64,000 nt of DNA from Gnetum montanum (taxonomy: Eukaryota > Streptophyta > Gnetopsida > Gnetales > Gnetaceae): assembly GCA_015680685.1 (NCBI GenBank), contig MNCI01003864.1:30687-94686 (forward strand). The letters run 5' to 3'. Each line of letters opens with the position of its first letter. Position 1 is the first letter of the stretch. Shown piece by piece: positions 9,900-21,689 of this stretch. The translations under genes were made by a program, and so were the position numbers. Under the pieces are notes generated by a model. The model saw only the letters and a program-made list of their open reading frames with translations. It was not told where the DNA came from and made no database searches.

Positions 9900-12447
9900 C
9901 AAGTTCATGGGTCGGTTGTGGTAGTAACAGAATGTTTGTAGAAGGAATACTCAAAGAAGGGATTTGCTTGGATGGAATCCTTACTTGACCAGTCTTTTCT
10001 AGACTTATCTTGAAGAAGGGACGTTTTTGATATTTTTCCTTAGCATTGATGATGTGATCCTCTCTCTAGATATTCACTACCCTAATAATGTTTTTCTGCT
10101 ATGGTTTGGATGGTAGCTTTCCTTGCATAATTTGTGGTGGTATTATCATTTAAGAATTAGGAGGTTGATTGGATGAATCAACAATTGGCATATGTACGTG
10201 GAGATCGGAATCCATCCTTGGAGTGGTAGGTCTATAATACTTAGGTGGATAATAGTGAGAAGAGGGATGAATTGAAGCATTCCCAAAAGATATTGGATGT
10301 TGTACATAATATCCATAAGGATTTGGTTTCCTATATAAATACTGTTGCCTTGGTGGTAACATTGCCCATGCCTGTGGTTGTTGTTACTACTACTAGTATT
10401 GCTCCTATGGTTAAGGGTAAGATTTGCTCAGGTAGGAAGTTGGCTAGAAGGGTGGTTTGAGATTACCTTAAGGGTAAGGTAATTGTCTTGGCATCTCCTT
10501 TTTAACAAGTCTTAGATTGAGCACATATGCCCCAAACTCTTGCAAGTGGACCATAATAGAAAAACATCCCTGAGGATGTTCATACTGGCACATTTTGTAT
10601 CCTTTCTCATCCTCTAAGCTAGAGTTAGTACATTCATCTACTGAAGCAACTTTTCCTTTCTATTTGTGCTTTTCTCATCCATAATCTCTTTTCTTCTTGT
10701 TATCCTTGCCCTTATTAAAGGCTTGTTCAATTCTTTCTTCTATGATCTTTAAAGCTATAGCAAACTTTTTGTCGACTAAGTCCTACATTTTTTATACCTT
10801 CGTCACTATATCATTAAGAAATTTTTGAATCGTAGAGTCTTCTTTTGAATCACATCTTCCAAGGTTTCTTCTTCTTTCATATCGCACATTCATACATCTC
10901 GTGTTCTAATTGATGGAGCTCGATTATATTCCTTAGCTGATTCTCTCTTTTTCAACTTGCCTTCCTCTTTCATCACTTAGTCTATTAGCCTTTGAATTTG
11001 ATGGGTGGTCATCTTTGATGGTCTTCCTTGGGCATAGACTCTAAGGGTTTTTTTGGTTTTATTTCTTAACCCATCGACAATGTGCCTAAGTTGTTCTCTT
11101 TTCAAGAATCCATGGCTTGGGCATCTATGCAAAAGAGAGTAGTATCTACCCATTGCTACATCAATGGATTCATGTGTCCCTTATTTCCATCCCTAGATTT
11201 TCTTTTTGAAGTTAGAAACTCCTAAATAAGTTTGATATTTGTCATTAAAAATTTTGAGCATGGTACTTCATCTTCTGATTGATTCAAGTTCCAATGATCT
11301 TTACCAGCTCTCTACGTCCTTAATGAGTGTCCTAGGAAACGACTTGAGATTTTGTCAATTACTTTCGATATTCTAAAGGGCATAGAAATCATGGAATGCT
11401 TGAAGGTGATGTTTTGGATCTACATTATGCCCATCTTCAAATTTAGGAATATTATTCATATCTAATTGCTTGATGCAACTATCCCTCATATTCTTGGTTG
11501 GAATATATATTGCTTTCTTGATATTGATCATGTTGTGAGTGGCCAACAAGGGCTCTTCATGGTCATTGGGTTCATACACTCTATTGTAGTGATGTCCCCT
11601 TTGGCACTCATAATGCTCTCTCTCTTCATGCTTATTCTTATATCTTCTTACTTCATACTCATCCTCTTCTTTATCAAGATGTATTTGATGATATTCATGC
11701 CTATCATGAGCTCGATTTCTCTTCTTGTTGTGATTCCTAAGTGTTTGTTTCCTTCTATCAAAGTCCACTAATAATTGTGAGGAAGAAGATGAAGTTGAAG
11801 AACAATGCCAGCTAGTTCTCTTTCTATGACTCTCGAATTCATCCCTTTGTGATTCCACAAAAGCTCTAGGCCTTGAGATCTACCTATGTTTAAAGTTTTC
11901 TACCTCTCTTCTATCTCTGCAAGGGTCAAATGTAGTTGTACCTTAACAAATTCTTCTAGATGAATAATAGGTGTTTGTGAGTGGGATTCATGATTATGGT
12001 GGAGTTTCTCTATTAAGAACACATCATCATTAGTCTACTCTAGGACAACATTGGGATTGAGTTTCTTTCCCTTGCTATTTTCATGCTTGTTCTTCATAGT
12101 AGCATTTCTTTGTACTTGTGCCTCTATGGGTTGGTACGGCCTAGTCATGTGTTTGGTCACATGATATTCTTTTTGTGCATGGCTTAGAATTATTTCCATT
12201 AAGGCTACATAAAGCATGGCTAGTGTTGAATGCTCTAGAGGCAAAATGATGTTGCCCTGCAAGTCTCTTCATCTTAGCTGCTCATCTTGGTAAAAGATGA
12301 ATGTAAAGTTAGGATAATAAGGATCAGTGTGAGTGTATGAGATCCTTGTTTGCATAGTGCACTCTGGCCTTCATCATCATGTGTCATGTCCTTAATCCTT
12401 TGTAGCTCTTTGGTAGGTGATAATTTCTCTTTAACTGTTGAAGCCAT
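9900..12447 (-). pseudogene. Athila gag, broken (element 2)
   Basis: The likely start is the ATG at 12447 (MASTVKEKLSPTKEL). In order: an N-terminal domain with YTHTDPYYPNFTFI (about 12330-12290) and QGNIILPLEH; a His/Arg/Glu-rich hinge (11858-11560); the gag core with FEDGHNVDPKHHL (about 11430) and STMLKIFNDKYQTY, then RCPSHGF (11250-11080); a zinc knuckle YKMCQYEHPQGC near 10600-10562, whose first Cys position reads Tyr and which keeps the short C-X3-H-X4-C spacing; and a Tyr/Pro-rich tail (10362-10150). Segments lie in different frames and stops are frequent, so it is not translatable as one protein. The same domain order is seen in element 3. Confidence 0.75.
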
Positions 12448-12569
12448 ATTGTATATTTAACACTTAGTTATGTGTGTGTTATTAAAATTGATTAAAGGTG
12501 AAAGAATATACTTGTGGTTCTTGATATAATGAATTTTATAAGATCAACTACTTAGCATACATTAACACA

Positions 12570-12587
12570 TCCCCAGAAATGGTGCTA
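12570..12587 (-). promoter_or_regulatory. Primer binding site, tRNA-Asp type (element 2)
   Basis: The minus strand reads TAGCACCATTTCTGGGGA next to the end of LTR C. It agrees with the tRNA-Asp complement at 13 of 18 positions; four of the five differences are C-to-T or G-to-A. Confidence 0.65.
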
Positions 12588-12588
12588 A

Positions 12589-13465
12589 TGATGAGCGATA
12601 GAGGTATTCCAACACTCTACCATACAAGTCATGAGTGTCTATGCACGACCATATCGTAATCCATGGATGGACAATGTAATTATTCTAGTAATTGGCATTA
12701 AGTTCAAGATTGTTGTCTTTCCACTTTAAGTTAGTGAAGTCTGAGTGTATAGTTTAACTCTTAGTGAGACATATGATTGGTTGATGTTGTAAGGCTCTTA
12801 ATGCTCCTAATGGTAAACATGGTTGAATAAGAGGTAAAATTCTAAGATTAGTTAACTATGAAAACACAAATCTATCTTAGCCTAGATCAATGGATATATA
12901 GTCCTAGTCTACCATACATGCCTTGGACTCATGTAGGTATCACTGGGATTACCAAGTAGAATTACTACTGAGCGAATCAAGCAATGCCACTACTGGGTTA
13001 CCATATAACTACACTTAGCACTCAAAATTAGCCGTATCCATTTTGCATACTAATAACATGTAAAATAAAGGAGTTGAAATGTACATGATCAATTAGGAAA
13101 GAAATAAAGTTATTCTAAGTAAACATAAAGAAAACTAAGGAATGCTACAATGATGAGAAATAGCTTCAATATTTATTGTCACACATAAACTATGTCCAAG
13201 TAAAATTTACTTGAATAAAGTTTCCTATTGACTACTTAACACCACACTATGGGCATTCACTCTATCAGTAAAGCTACAAAACAAAACTACAAGAGTTTGG
13301 CTAAGTGTTTGAATGAAAAGTTGTCAATTGTGTGCTGAAGTGTTGGTATTTATAGGGTTGCACAAATCTCAAGACATCACATCAATGATGACATAGGAGG
13401 AGCTACGATATTGTTGATACAATATCATAGTATGATATCGTAATGGTAAAAAATTGGTAAGATGA
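12589..13465 (-). repeat. LTR C (5' LTR of element 2)
   Basis: Starts TGATGAGCGATAGAGG next to the PBS. A TATA box (CCTATAAATACC) is at 13356-13345. Palindromic ACGATATTG/GATACAATATC words lie at 13405-13445. The right end is placed where the match to the element 2 3' LTR remnant stops; uncertainty is a few bases. The predicted target duplication to the right is TGAAG. Confidence 0.75.
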
Positions 13466-14980
13466 TGAAGCAAGGCTAAAATAAACTGATAAGAATTTGG
13501 AGTGAGGTGAGTGCTACATCAACTATTGGAGGATGGTTAGATAGGGTAACAAAGAATTCCACATGTTTTAAAATCATGGTTATGACATAGTGACATGTTT
13601 ACTAGCTAATGAGGTCTTCATGCTTTATACTTTGTAAGACTGGTTACATAGGCTTGAATTTGAGGAATCCAATGCTTTGGTCTTGGATACTATGACCAAC
13701 TTGGCTCTTTTTTTTTTGAGTCATCAATTGTTCAACTTTAGGCTACATTACCCTCTTGGCTTTCTTAGCATTTATCTCCTTTTTTTCTTTGGGAGTGAAA
13801 CCTTCTTTGGGTTTCAATGCCAAGGCTAGATTTTCATTTTCACTGAATGAAAAATCTGAAAATTCAACGATCTTCTTAATAGAGCATGTAGTAAAAGATT
13901 ACACATGGCCATGATTCACGAATGTCAAACACAAGTTTTCATTGTTAGCAAGGTAATGAAGAATAAATTTTGGTTATGGATATGGCATAGAAAGGGCAAC
14001 AAAAATGATGTGAGCTAAGCATTATTGGCATGGTCAAATGAGCTAGTCAAATCTCTTGTGTTGAGATCATGTGGTAACTCACAGCTGTGATGAGTCATAC
14101 CTATGTGATGAGTCCAAGCTATCCTATTGACACAAATTAGAGAGAACAAGAAAACAAGTAAAAGAAACTAGATATTACAATAGGTTACATGAGATAATAA
14201 GCAAACATTGGGCACCATGACATGCAAGTTGTTAGAACTTAAAAATTCTGTTTTGCTTTGCAAATTTAATCAAAATTTACAGTGTCTTAAGATGCCAAAG
14301 AGATAGAAGGTCATTTAGGTTCGCTTGTTATAGGTTATTAGATTTGTTAATAGCACTAATCTACTCAAATTTGTAAACAAAGAAAAACAAAGATAAAGAG
14401 CAAATAAGTTAACATTAGATATAACACAGTTCAAGATGGAAATTGTTGAACTATGTGTGGATTGAGTTTAAGATGTCCTTGTAAGACTGGGAAAAAGGCT
14501 TTAATTTTAGCTTGTATGGCCTTGATAATGTCTTAAGTGAGTTGAGTTTCAAGGGTTTTGACTTCATAGTCGGGCTATTCCAAGGTTTTTCCGATTGAGG
14601 TCATATGGTTGAAGAGGCTTCTAGGCTCAAGATTTAGGTATTCAAGGTCAAATAGTCAAATAACATTACCAAAGGATCCATTTAGGCTTAAAGGCATGTC
14701 AAAATGTTCCCACATCTCAATCCTACATGTCAACATAAGTACATCAAGTGACATCTACATGATATATTGGTCAAAAAAAGCTAAAATAAGGAAAAATAAT
14801 GTAATAAATGATATTAAATTTTTTTCTTTTGGTCATTCAATGATCAAAACAAGTAATAATTCAAGGAAAAGTGCCAAAAATGTATATAATAATGGGTTTT
14901 AAGATCAATTAAGCTATGCAAATAGTGTAATTTCTCTTCATCAGTGTTTTTGGATAATTGTGACAATGTGTGGGCATCTT
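13466..14980. other. AT-rich region, no gene recognised
   Basis: This is the right flank of element 2. Only short open segments are present and no domain was seen. It may be the decayed, intron-rich part of the plus-strand gene whose 3' end lies near 17240. Confidence 0.35.
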
Positions 14981-14984
14981 GGAC

Positions 14985-15700
14985 TAGATTGGTAGCGTTT
15001 TTGAGATAATGTCATTGCCCTAGCATTTTTGGCAATTGGTATCTTGATTCTAGAGTTTTGGGGTCCACCTATTTAGCTTGTTGAGGTAGAATGACAACGT
15101 TTTGGGCTATGGAAGACAATTTCATTCTCCAATGCGACGTAGTATGTCAATTTCATTATCAATTTCACTTCCACAACATTTTTTATTCTTGGTACTTAAA
15201 ATCTAGAGTTGTGGGGCCCACATGTCAACATTTTTAGCTAAAGTAGGTAGTGTGTAGGCAGTAGATTCAGGTTCCATGGCATGTTTAAGTTAATTTCATT
15301 CTAAATTTCATTAGCACATTGTGTTTATCCTTTGGTATTTTTTGTTTATGGTTTATGGAGCCCACACGTCATCGTTATTTAGCACATGGAAAACATTTTA
15401 GGCTAGGAAAATCAATTTCTCATCAAGTGTCAATGCCTATAGTCAATTTCAATCTCAATTTCATTCTTTCAGCGTGTTTGGAACAAACTTGGTCTATATA
15501 AGCAATTGGGTACATTGTGCTTAGGCTAGAGTAAGGAATGTCCTACCAAACCTTAGCATGTTGAAAAATTTCATTTTCCATTTTAATCCCAAACTGTACT
15601 TGACCTATTTCATTAGTAATTTCATACTATTAGTGTATTTGGGGCAAGCTAGGATTGTAAAACCACCAAGGCACAACATATTTAGGCAAACTTGGTTTTT
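14985..15700. repeat. Degenerate tandem repeat, unit about 146 bp
   Basis: Two landmarks recur at regular spacing. A GGGGYCCAC-type word followed by TTTAGC occurs at about 15058, 15212 and 15355. An AATTTCATT..AATTTCA word pair occurs at about 15150, 15294 and 15440. Spacing is about 145-150 bp. Four to five units are recognisable, strongly diverged. Confidence 0.5.
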
Positions 15701-17180
15701 GGAATCAGTTGCTCATAACGTATTAGAGAAAACTTGGGAATTTTGTTTTTCTTTTCATTTTCTTAACATAGTGAGAAGCCGAACATGCAAGATCTACAAC
15801 CATGATAGGTATGAGAAGTATTCTTCTATCCAAGCTCTCACACCCATCTACAAGAGAAGCATTCTCATCCATGATCTTCAAATATGTTATTTTCTCTACA
15901 TTTCTCTTATTTCTAGCCTAATCTGTCAGCATTTTGGGTTTTCTAGGCCTATGTATGACAATTTTTTTTTTTTTTTTGACTATGTAGAATCAAGGTTCTA
16001 GGTTTTTCAATAGTCATAGGAATGAAATTTAGGTTTTATGGCTTTTTGTAGTGAATATTTAATTATTTTCCAAGTCATATATGCAACATTTAGGCTTGTT
16101 CTACCCATTTTTTGGCATTTATGTTTTTTTCTTGGTCACATGTGTTAGTGTTGATGAGATTTTTGAAGCCTAGGATTAACATCTTTAAGCTATGGTATTG
16201 TGAAATGTAGTGTAGTATGATTCTGGGCCATGATTTCAAATTTTTAAAGGTTTTTTTTCAAGGTCAATCTACATCAAATTAGGGATTTTCAGTCAATTTT
16301 CGGTGAATTTGAGATTTTTTATACACTTTTATGGATAGTGTTTTGGTTAATTTTGGCTTGATTGATGATGTTTATCACATTTATGGTCTATAATTAATTT
16401 TTAAAATTTTGTTTACCCCTAGGACCAATGTTTTACCATAGTTCTTACTTGAATGTAGGGTTTTGGATTATTTTTTTTTTAGCTAATCTTGGTAGCATTT
16501 TAGTGCCTAGTGCTTGGTATGGATGCTGTGGTTTTTACTTTGATCCTATGGTCAATGTGTGTGATCTATAGCTTAGAAGAGCAATGTTTTTATCCTTCCC
16601 TTGAAAAAGCAGCATATAAGGCATTTTAAGATCTTTATAGAGAAGAAATAGTAGCATGTACACATCCAAGATTAAGAAATCTTAGTGTTTTTGCCCTACT
16701 CTCTCCTCATTCCCAACATTTTTGGCTGTCTAAGTCCTTAAGCCAGTGTCATTGGGATTTTTCACCTCCTCAAGCTTCAACACTATTGATATTGGTTACA
16801 TGTTTAAGTGCATACTCTATTTCACGTTAATTGTTTATTGAAATGCTTGTCTCAGTTTTGTATGTCAATTATTTCATACAATGTCAAATTATGTTTTACA
16901 AAATGTTAAACTATGTTTTTCTTGTCAATTTTTTGACAAAATGTCAAACTTGGTTTTTTTCATGTCAAGTGACAAAATGTCAAATTCATTCAAATTTGAT
17001 TCATGATGGTTTAATTTTAGTCTAAGTGTAATCTCATTTTTGTTTATAGGCTTGGCTATTTTTTGGTTCATGGTATCACTTGTGAACATTGTTAATTTTA
17101 ATGTTCTTTTTAGTTGTATTCTAGTTTTAATGTCATTTGACATTATCATGGTTTAATATTTTACTTGTTTTTGTTCGTAG
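15701..17180. other. AT-rich region with short inverted repeats, possibly decayed exons and introns
   Basis: Poly-T runs occur at 15963-15979 and 16250-16260. At 16850-17000, TGTCAA and TTGACA words repeat, including a perfect TTGACA-AAA-TGTCAA inverted repeat near 16930-16950. No protein domain was recognised on either strand. Confidence 0.35.
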
Positions 17181-17240
17181 GTCTCTAGTGATGATGGTGA
17201 TGGCTCTAACAACATTCTCTCTCCTCCTCCCATGGTTTAG
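17181..17240 (+). pseudogene. Putative last exon of a plus-strand spliced gene
   Basis: A T-rich stretch ending TTCGTAG is followed by 20 codons ending in TAG, giving a short acidic, Ser-rich tail (VSSDDGDGSNNILSPPPMV). A T-rich presumed 3' UTR follows to about 17465. The size, acidic character and position, immediately before the 3' end of a minus-strand Tat-like protease, all match the last exon at 51823-51885 in element 5 (20 codons plus stop). The evidence is comparative only. Confidence 0.35.
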
Positions 17241-17464
17241 TCTAAGCCATTGATGATGTTGTATTGTTCTTAGGTGTTATGTTTGTTGACCTATTGTTGC
17301 ATTTATGGTTTTAAAGATTGTGGATAGTCCATTTTTGTTACATAGTGTAACTATGGCTATGGTCATGGACTACTTGGCTTCATGATGTTGTATTGTTGGC
17401 TCTAGTTTAATATTGCTCCTTGGCTATAGATTTTTAGTTTTGTTTTTATGTTTTAAGTTTTTCA

Positions 17465-18900
17465 TGTAATCAAATTAAAGTAAAAGTGAACAACAAGGCT
17501 ACCAAGTAAGACTTGGACCTATAATATAATAAAATAACAATAGTAAAATAAGGCATAAGTATAAAAGTAAAAATTATAAGCCATGTTATTAAGTAAATAG
17601 GCCTCAATGTATATACAAGGGAAGGTAAAGAAAATACATTAATCATGTAACTATTTTCTTGTCTTTGATAGATTAGGAAACTAGTAAGGCTTTTCTTGTA
17701 TGATTTTGTGCTTTCTGTTCCCTTTGTTAATGATACTAAATGGTAGTTCCTCCCAAGGCACATTCAAGGCTTCAATGTTGTTAGTTTCAATTTCATTGGG
17801 CTCATTATTGTTATTGGTTTCATTATTGGCCATTGGAATTTCCTCTTGGAACTTCACCTCAAATCCTTGTTCAATGTTAACATTATTAAATGATAAGGGA
17901 ATTGTGTTGTCTCCATGGATAATGATTTTACCTTCCTTGTAAGGTAGATGAATCTTTTGTGTATCAAGAAAGAAACTACTTGCAACTTAGCCAACCATGA
18001 CCATCCTAGGATTAATTTAAAACTTGGTATCTCTTCTATGATTAGGAAGTTAGCCAATGCGGGAATTATTCCTCGGTCACAAAGTCTAATGAAATTAACC
18101 CTCTCACTACTACTTGTGACCATTTAAAATACTTGAGCATGAAATGGAGGTTTCATGGATGTTTTCAACCAAGCCTAACCATTCGATAATAGGTAAGGGT
18201 ATTACATTTATGGATACTTCATCATCAACATGTACTCAATGCACCTTGTATTGATCAACTCTAATGATTGTGAAAAGAGAAGCATGCAACACCTCAACAC
18301 TCTATGAATTAGTCTTAACCTCACTATCGTGAAATGTTAACATGGTTTGTTTTTATTCTTCCTTGAGTGGAGGTGGCACAATGATGGAGTGAATGGAGTC
18401 TTCATTGGTAGGCATATCCTTAGTCATAGGGATGGATGTTAACATTTTGACTAAGGCTTTGTGATGAGCAAGAGAGCTCATGACCAAGTCATAAAGGCTT
18501 AAGGAGATGCTTTTTTTGTTTCAATGAGAACTTGACTTGCTCCATGATAATGAGGAAATATTTATCATTGGTAGATGATTTTTCTATTTTATTGGCTTTG
18601 ACTTTCTCCATCTTGCCTAAGATCTTAACCTCATGTTTTAACATGTGTTTTTCTTGGCCCCTTTCTTTTCTCTTATTTTTGATTTTCTTTGGGTTAGCTG
18701 GTTGACATGGTTTGAGTAGTAGGATTCATGGGCATAGCTAAAATTGAAGTAGGCTTCAGTAGACCTATTTCTTTCTAGACTTTTTATTGGTTAACTTCTT
18801 TAGCCTTAGGATTAGGAGTTGATGTTTTCTAGTACTTAGAGGTTCCTTCTTGTTGTTTGGTTAAGAGGCTATTGATGCATTGGCCACTATGTTGTAGGAG
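17465..18900 (-). pseudogene. Tat-lineage gag C terminus and protease, broken
   Basis: This reads on the minus strand in several frames. Segments match the gag-PR of element 5 in order: KEIGLLKPTSILAMPM (cf. ELGPPKPTPLLAVPM); ISLYDLVMSS..HHKALV (cf. LSLYNLIMTS..HREALV) at about 18505-18465; KDMPTNEDSIHS; VHVDDEVSINVI at the protease active-site region (about 18235-18200); and ILGWSWLAKLQVVS near 18010-17970. The catalytic triplet reads DDE where most retropepsins have DSG or DTG. Stops and frame changes are frequent. It runs convergent with the putative plus-strand exon at 17181-17240. Confidence 0.65.
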
Positions 18901-19820
18901 CATGATAGAGTGTATCATTTGCATAGTCTGCTATGCCTCCTCTCTTGGAGAGTTTCCAAATGAGACACAGAAAGGTGAGTGTCTTCCTTCCTCTATCATT
19001 TTCTTTAAAACACTTCTCTATCTCCAGATAAATGAGCTGAGGAAGGTTAACAAGGAATTTACCACTTAGATTAGTGCACATATGAGTGGAGAAGGCTATG
19101 ACCTTTGTGGGCCTCACCATTGGATGTAGGTGATATGCTGTGATTTTTAAATATGTCCACTCTACCTTACTGAGTGTCCCATACTCCTTGTGGTCCACCC
19201 TATAACAATGCTAAAACCACTCTTTTTTGGCTTCAGGGTTCACCTAGGTGGATATATTCACCAAAGTTACCCTAGTGTTAGGCAAACTAAGGGCCTCCAT
19301 GATGGCCTCAATTGAGTAGGAGATGGTGATGTCTTTGATTTTAATCGACGCATCTACCTACTGGTTGTTCCAAAACAGGTAGGTTTCCCCCATGTACCAT
19401 TTTCCATTATAGGGGACAACGGAACACATAGGATATCCATGCAATTGTGTGTAGACTTCCTTAGGCACTAGTTCTAAGAAGGATCCAAAGTTAAGTTCAT
19501 AAAGAACCAAACTCTAAACCTTCTTGGTTCAGATCTTTTCAAGGTATGCTTTTGTTAATTTGACCTCCAAGTTGAGCCCTGGCCTTAGCACCTCATCTTG
19601 CCTTAATTGGTCAATTTTAGTAGTAGGAATCTATCAAATAGATTCCATCTTGGGATCCTCCAAAAGAGGTCCCATCGCATGAGTTTGGCTTCTTTCTCTT
19701 AGGGTTGTTGTGGTTGCTACTGATCCCTTCCTCCTCATTGTTGCTTCTTCCTTGATTGAGAAGATCCCCCCACTGGTGCTCCCCTTTTTGGTACCATCTG
19801 TGATCACAAACATAACCAAG
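18900..19820 (-). pseudogene. Extra-ORF domain fused upstream of the Tat-like gag tail
   Basis: The N-terminal part has lysine- and glutamate-rich segments (about 19810-19640). A domain follows with KWYMGETYLFW, DASIKI and SIEAIMEALSLPN at about 19420-19280, then LKITAYHLHP and KFLVNLPQLIYLEIE to about 19020. It corresponds residue by residue in its spacing to the element 2 extra ORF (KWYLGEVY, DDAIVKIE, LVEAITRALNIPN). No Tat gag core was seen between this domain and the gag tail, so the block looks chimeric or internally deleted. Function unknown. Confidence 0.55.
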
Positions 19821-20039
19821 GATTAGCAATTAATGTATAACATTTAGTTCCTTTTTTATATCTTTCTCATTTGGTTAGGTTATACTTAGGTTTGTTTGTG
19901 ATCTTGGTAGATCCATTATTTTATTCATCAGCTACTAGAGTTTGTTTGTAAGGCTTAACTTGGTGTAAGTAGGATTTTTAATATTATTTTAATGGTTAAT
20001 CCTTGGGGTGTTAGAAAAAATTTTCATCATAAACCAAAA

Positions 20040-20290
20040 TTTTGTGGCCCCTACAATGTAAAGCTTACCTCCAATAGCTAAGGGATCAAAAAATGAGGTT
20101 AATTAGAAAAGGGATGTGGAAGTTATAATCTCCCCTTGCATTTAGATGAAAATGTGAAAAAATGGCTAAGTGTTGATGCATATATATAGTATTTTTGTAC
20201 TACATTGATAAGGATGCATTAATGCATCAAGCTACGTTAATAGGGATGCATCGAGGTAGCTATTTGCAACAATTTTCTACATATAAAAAC
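20040..20290 (-). promoter_or_regulatory. Promoter-like block upstream of the 19820 ORF
   Basis: A TATATATA tract lies at 20189-20179 (minus). It is preceded at 20200-20270 by GATGCAT-type palindromic words (GATGCATTAATGCATC and relatives). It is comparable with the block at 6180-6480 and with the U3 of LTR E, which uses the same GATGCATC word class. Confidence 0.4.
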
Positions 20291-21680
20291 TAACTATTTA
20301 GGAAGATTTTTAAGATGAAATTAGAATCCAAAGGAAGATAGAAAAGCCTAGAATGATGACAAATCATGGAAGAGGCCATGGGATTGACCTAGAAAAGGAG
20401 ATTTTGTAGAGAATTAAGTATGCCAAGGGTTGCAAAACTGGATTTTTATTATGTAAAAATGATGGAATTGAATCTAAAATAACCAAGGGATAGGAAATTT
20501 AATGAAACCATACCAAAGAGTGTGTAAGTGGATCCTCCCAATAACAGAATCATGCCATTAATTCCCTTGCATGCCCTCATACCCAAGAGTCCATAGGCAC
20601 CAAGAATGATTGATGATTACGGATTGTTACAGATCGAATCCACATAAGATAGTATCAAAGGATTAGAACATATCAAAAGGGACACATTTATTAACCATGA
20701 TAGGAGGTAGTGAGGTGGTGGATTACAAGAGTTGAACAATGGGAGAGAGAGAGAGAAAATGGGATTGGAGTCTTTCATCTTGGTCACATGAAGTTCTTCT
20801 AAAGTATGTGGTTAATGTGACCTGGTAGTGTTCCATCCTTAGTTGAAACTAAGTCCATTCACTTTAAGTGACTTTGCATTAGTACATTTAGACCATTTAA
20901 CCTTCTAGAGTTCATGACCACTCCCAAAGATCATCCATCATTCCAAATAAAGAAGAAAAGAGAAGCAAGAGATTAGGAAGGGCCTTAGTTACAAGGGTGC
21001 CTTCAAGCATGGGTAACATATCTTTCCAACCCCATAACCAATGCTTGTAGTTCATTATTATGTTTAAAGGGTCTGCTTTGAATTCCCATGGTTTTTTTCT
21101 TGGAAATCACACCATGCAAAGACAGTCTTCCTATCAGTGGTCGATAGTAGGAATGATAAGGGATCAATGAGAATACCCATAAAACTCAAGAAGGTAGATA
21201 GGTACAAAAGGTGATAAGTCCCTTTGAAGCCACAACCTTATCTATTCCACTTGATTCATTCTAAGTCCATTAAGTATCAAGGTCATTGATTCTTATATAG
21301 GTTATAGTTAAGAAAGGACCTCATGTTTCCAAGAAAAAAGAACTCCATGGAGTTGAGTGGAATGGGTGGATGATGAGAGCTCACTACCTGATACCATAGG
21401 AAAATCAATGTTCCATCAATTGATGTCATAATTCCAAGATTAAATCTAGTTATTGAAGAATCAATCCAGACATGATGTATAGTTCAATTGAACTTCCAGC
21501 AATTAGCAGTTGTATTAAGCGCCAGAGTCCTGATGAGTAATAATGAAGAAAATATATGTAAGGAAAATTAAACAAGGAAAATATATAAAATAAGTTGCAA
21601 AATATTTAAGAAAATGAAAAATGTATAAAGAACAGTGCAAGACAAAAAAATTTAAAAAACTAAGGAGTTGTCACAAGATC
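20291..21680 (-). other. Noncoding spacer downstream of integrase (element 3)
   Basis: Homologous by eye to 6481-6950 plus 7838-8870 and to 62300-63600. A GA-rich run lies at 20742-20760. The part at 21540-21660 is A-rich and of low complexity. No coding domain was seen. Confidence 0.55.
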
Positions 21681-21689
21681 TTAGCATGG

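Larger units (their letters stand above)
2641..13465 (-). mobile_element. Element 2: Athila-type element lacking RT-RNH-IN
   Basis: On the minus strand the order is 5' LTR C (13465-12589), PBS (12587-12570), gag (12447 to about 9900), protease (9814-9338), a short charged linker ORF (9250-8880), a noncoding spacer (8870-7838 and 6950-6480), a promoter-like block (about 6480-6180), a second ORF (5805-4113), PPT (2840-2825) and a remnant of the 3' LTR (2824-2641). No RT, RNase H or integrase motif was found between protease and spacer, so the element could only have moved with proteins from elsewhere. It is interrupted by solo LTR B, and by element 1 in its 3' LTR. Confidence 0.75.

Noticed and set aside
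15558-16001. 147-residue plus-strand ORF as a gene
   Set aside because: Phe/Ile/Tyr-rich translation of AT-rich DNA ending in a poly-T run; no start context, no domain, and it overlaps the degenerate tandem repeat.
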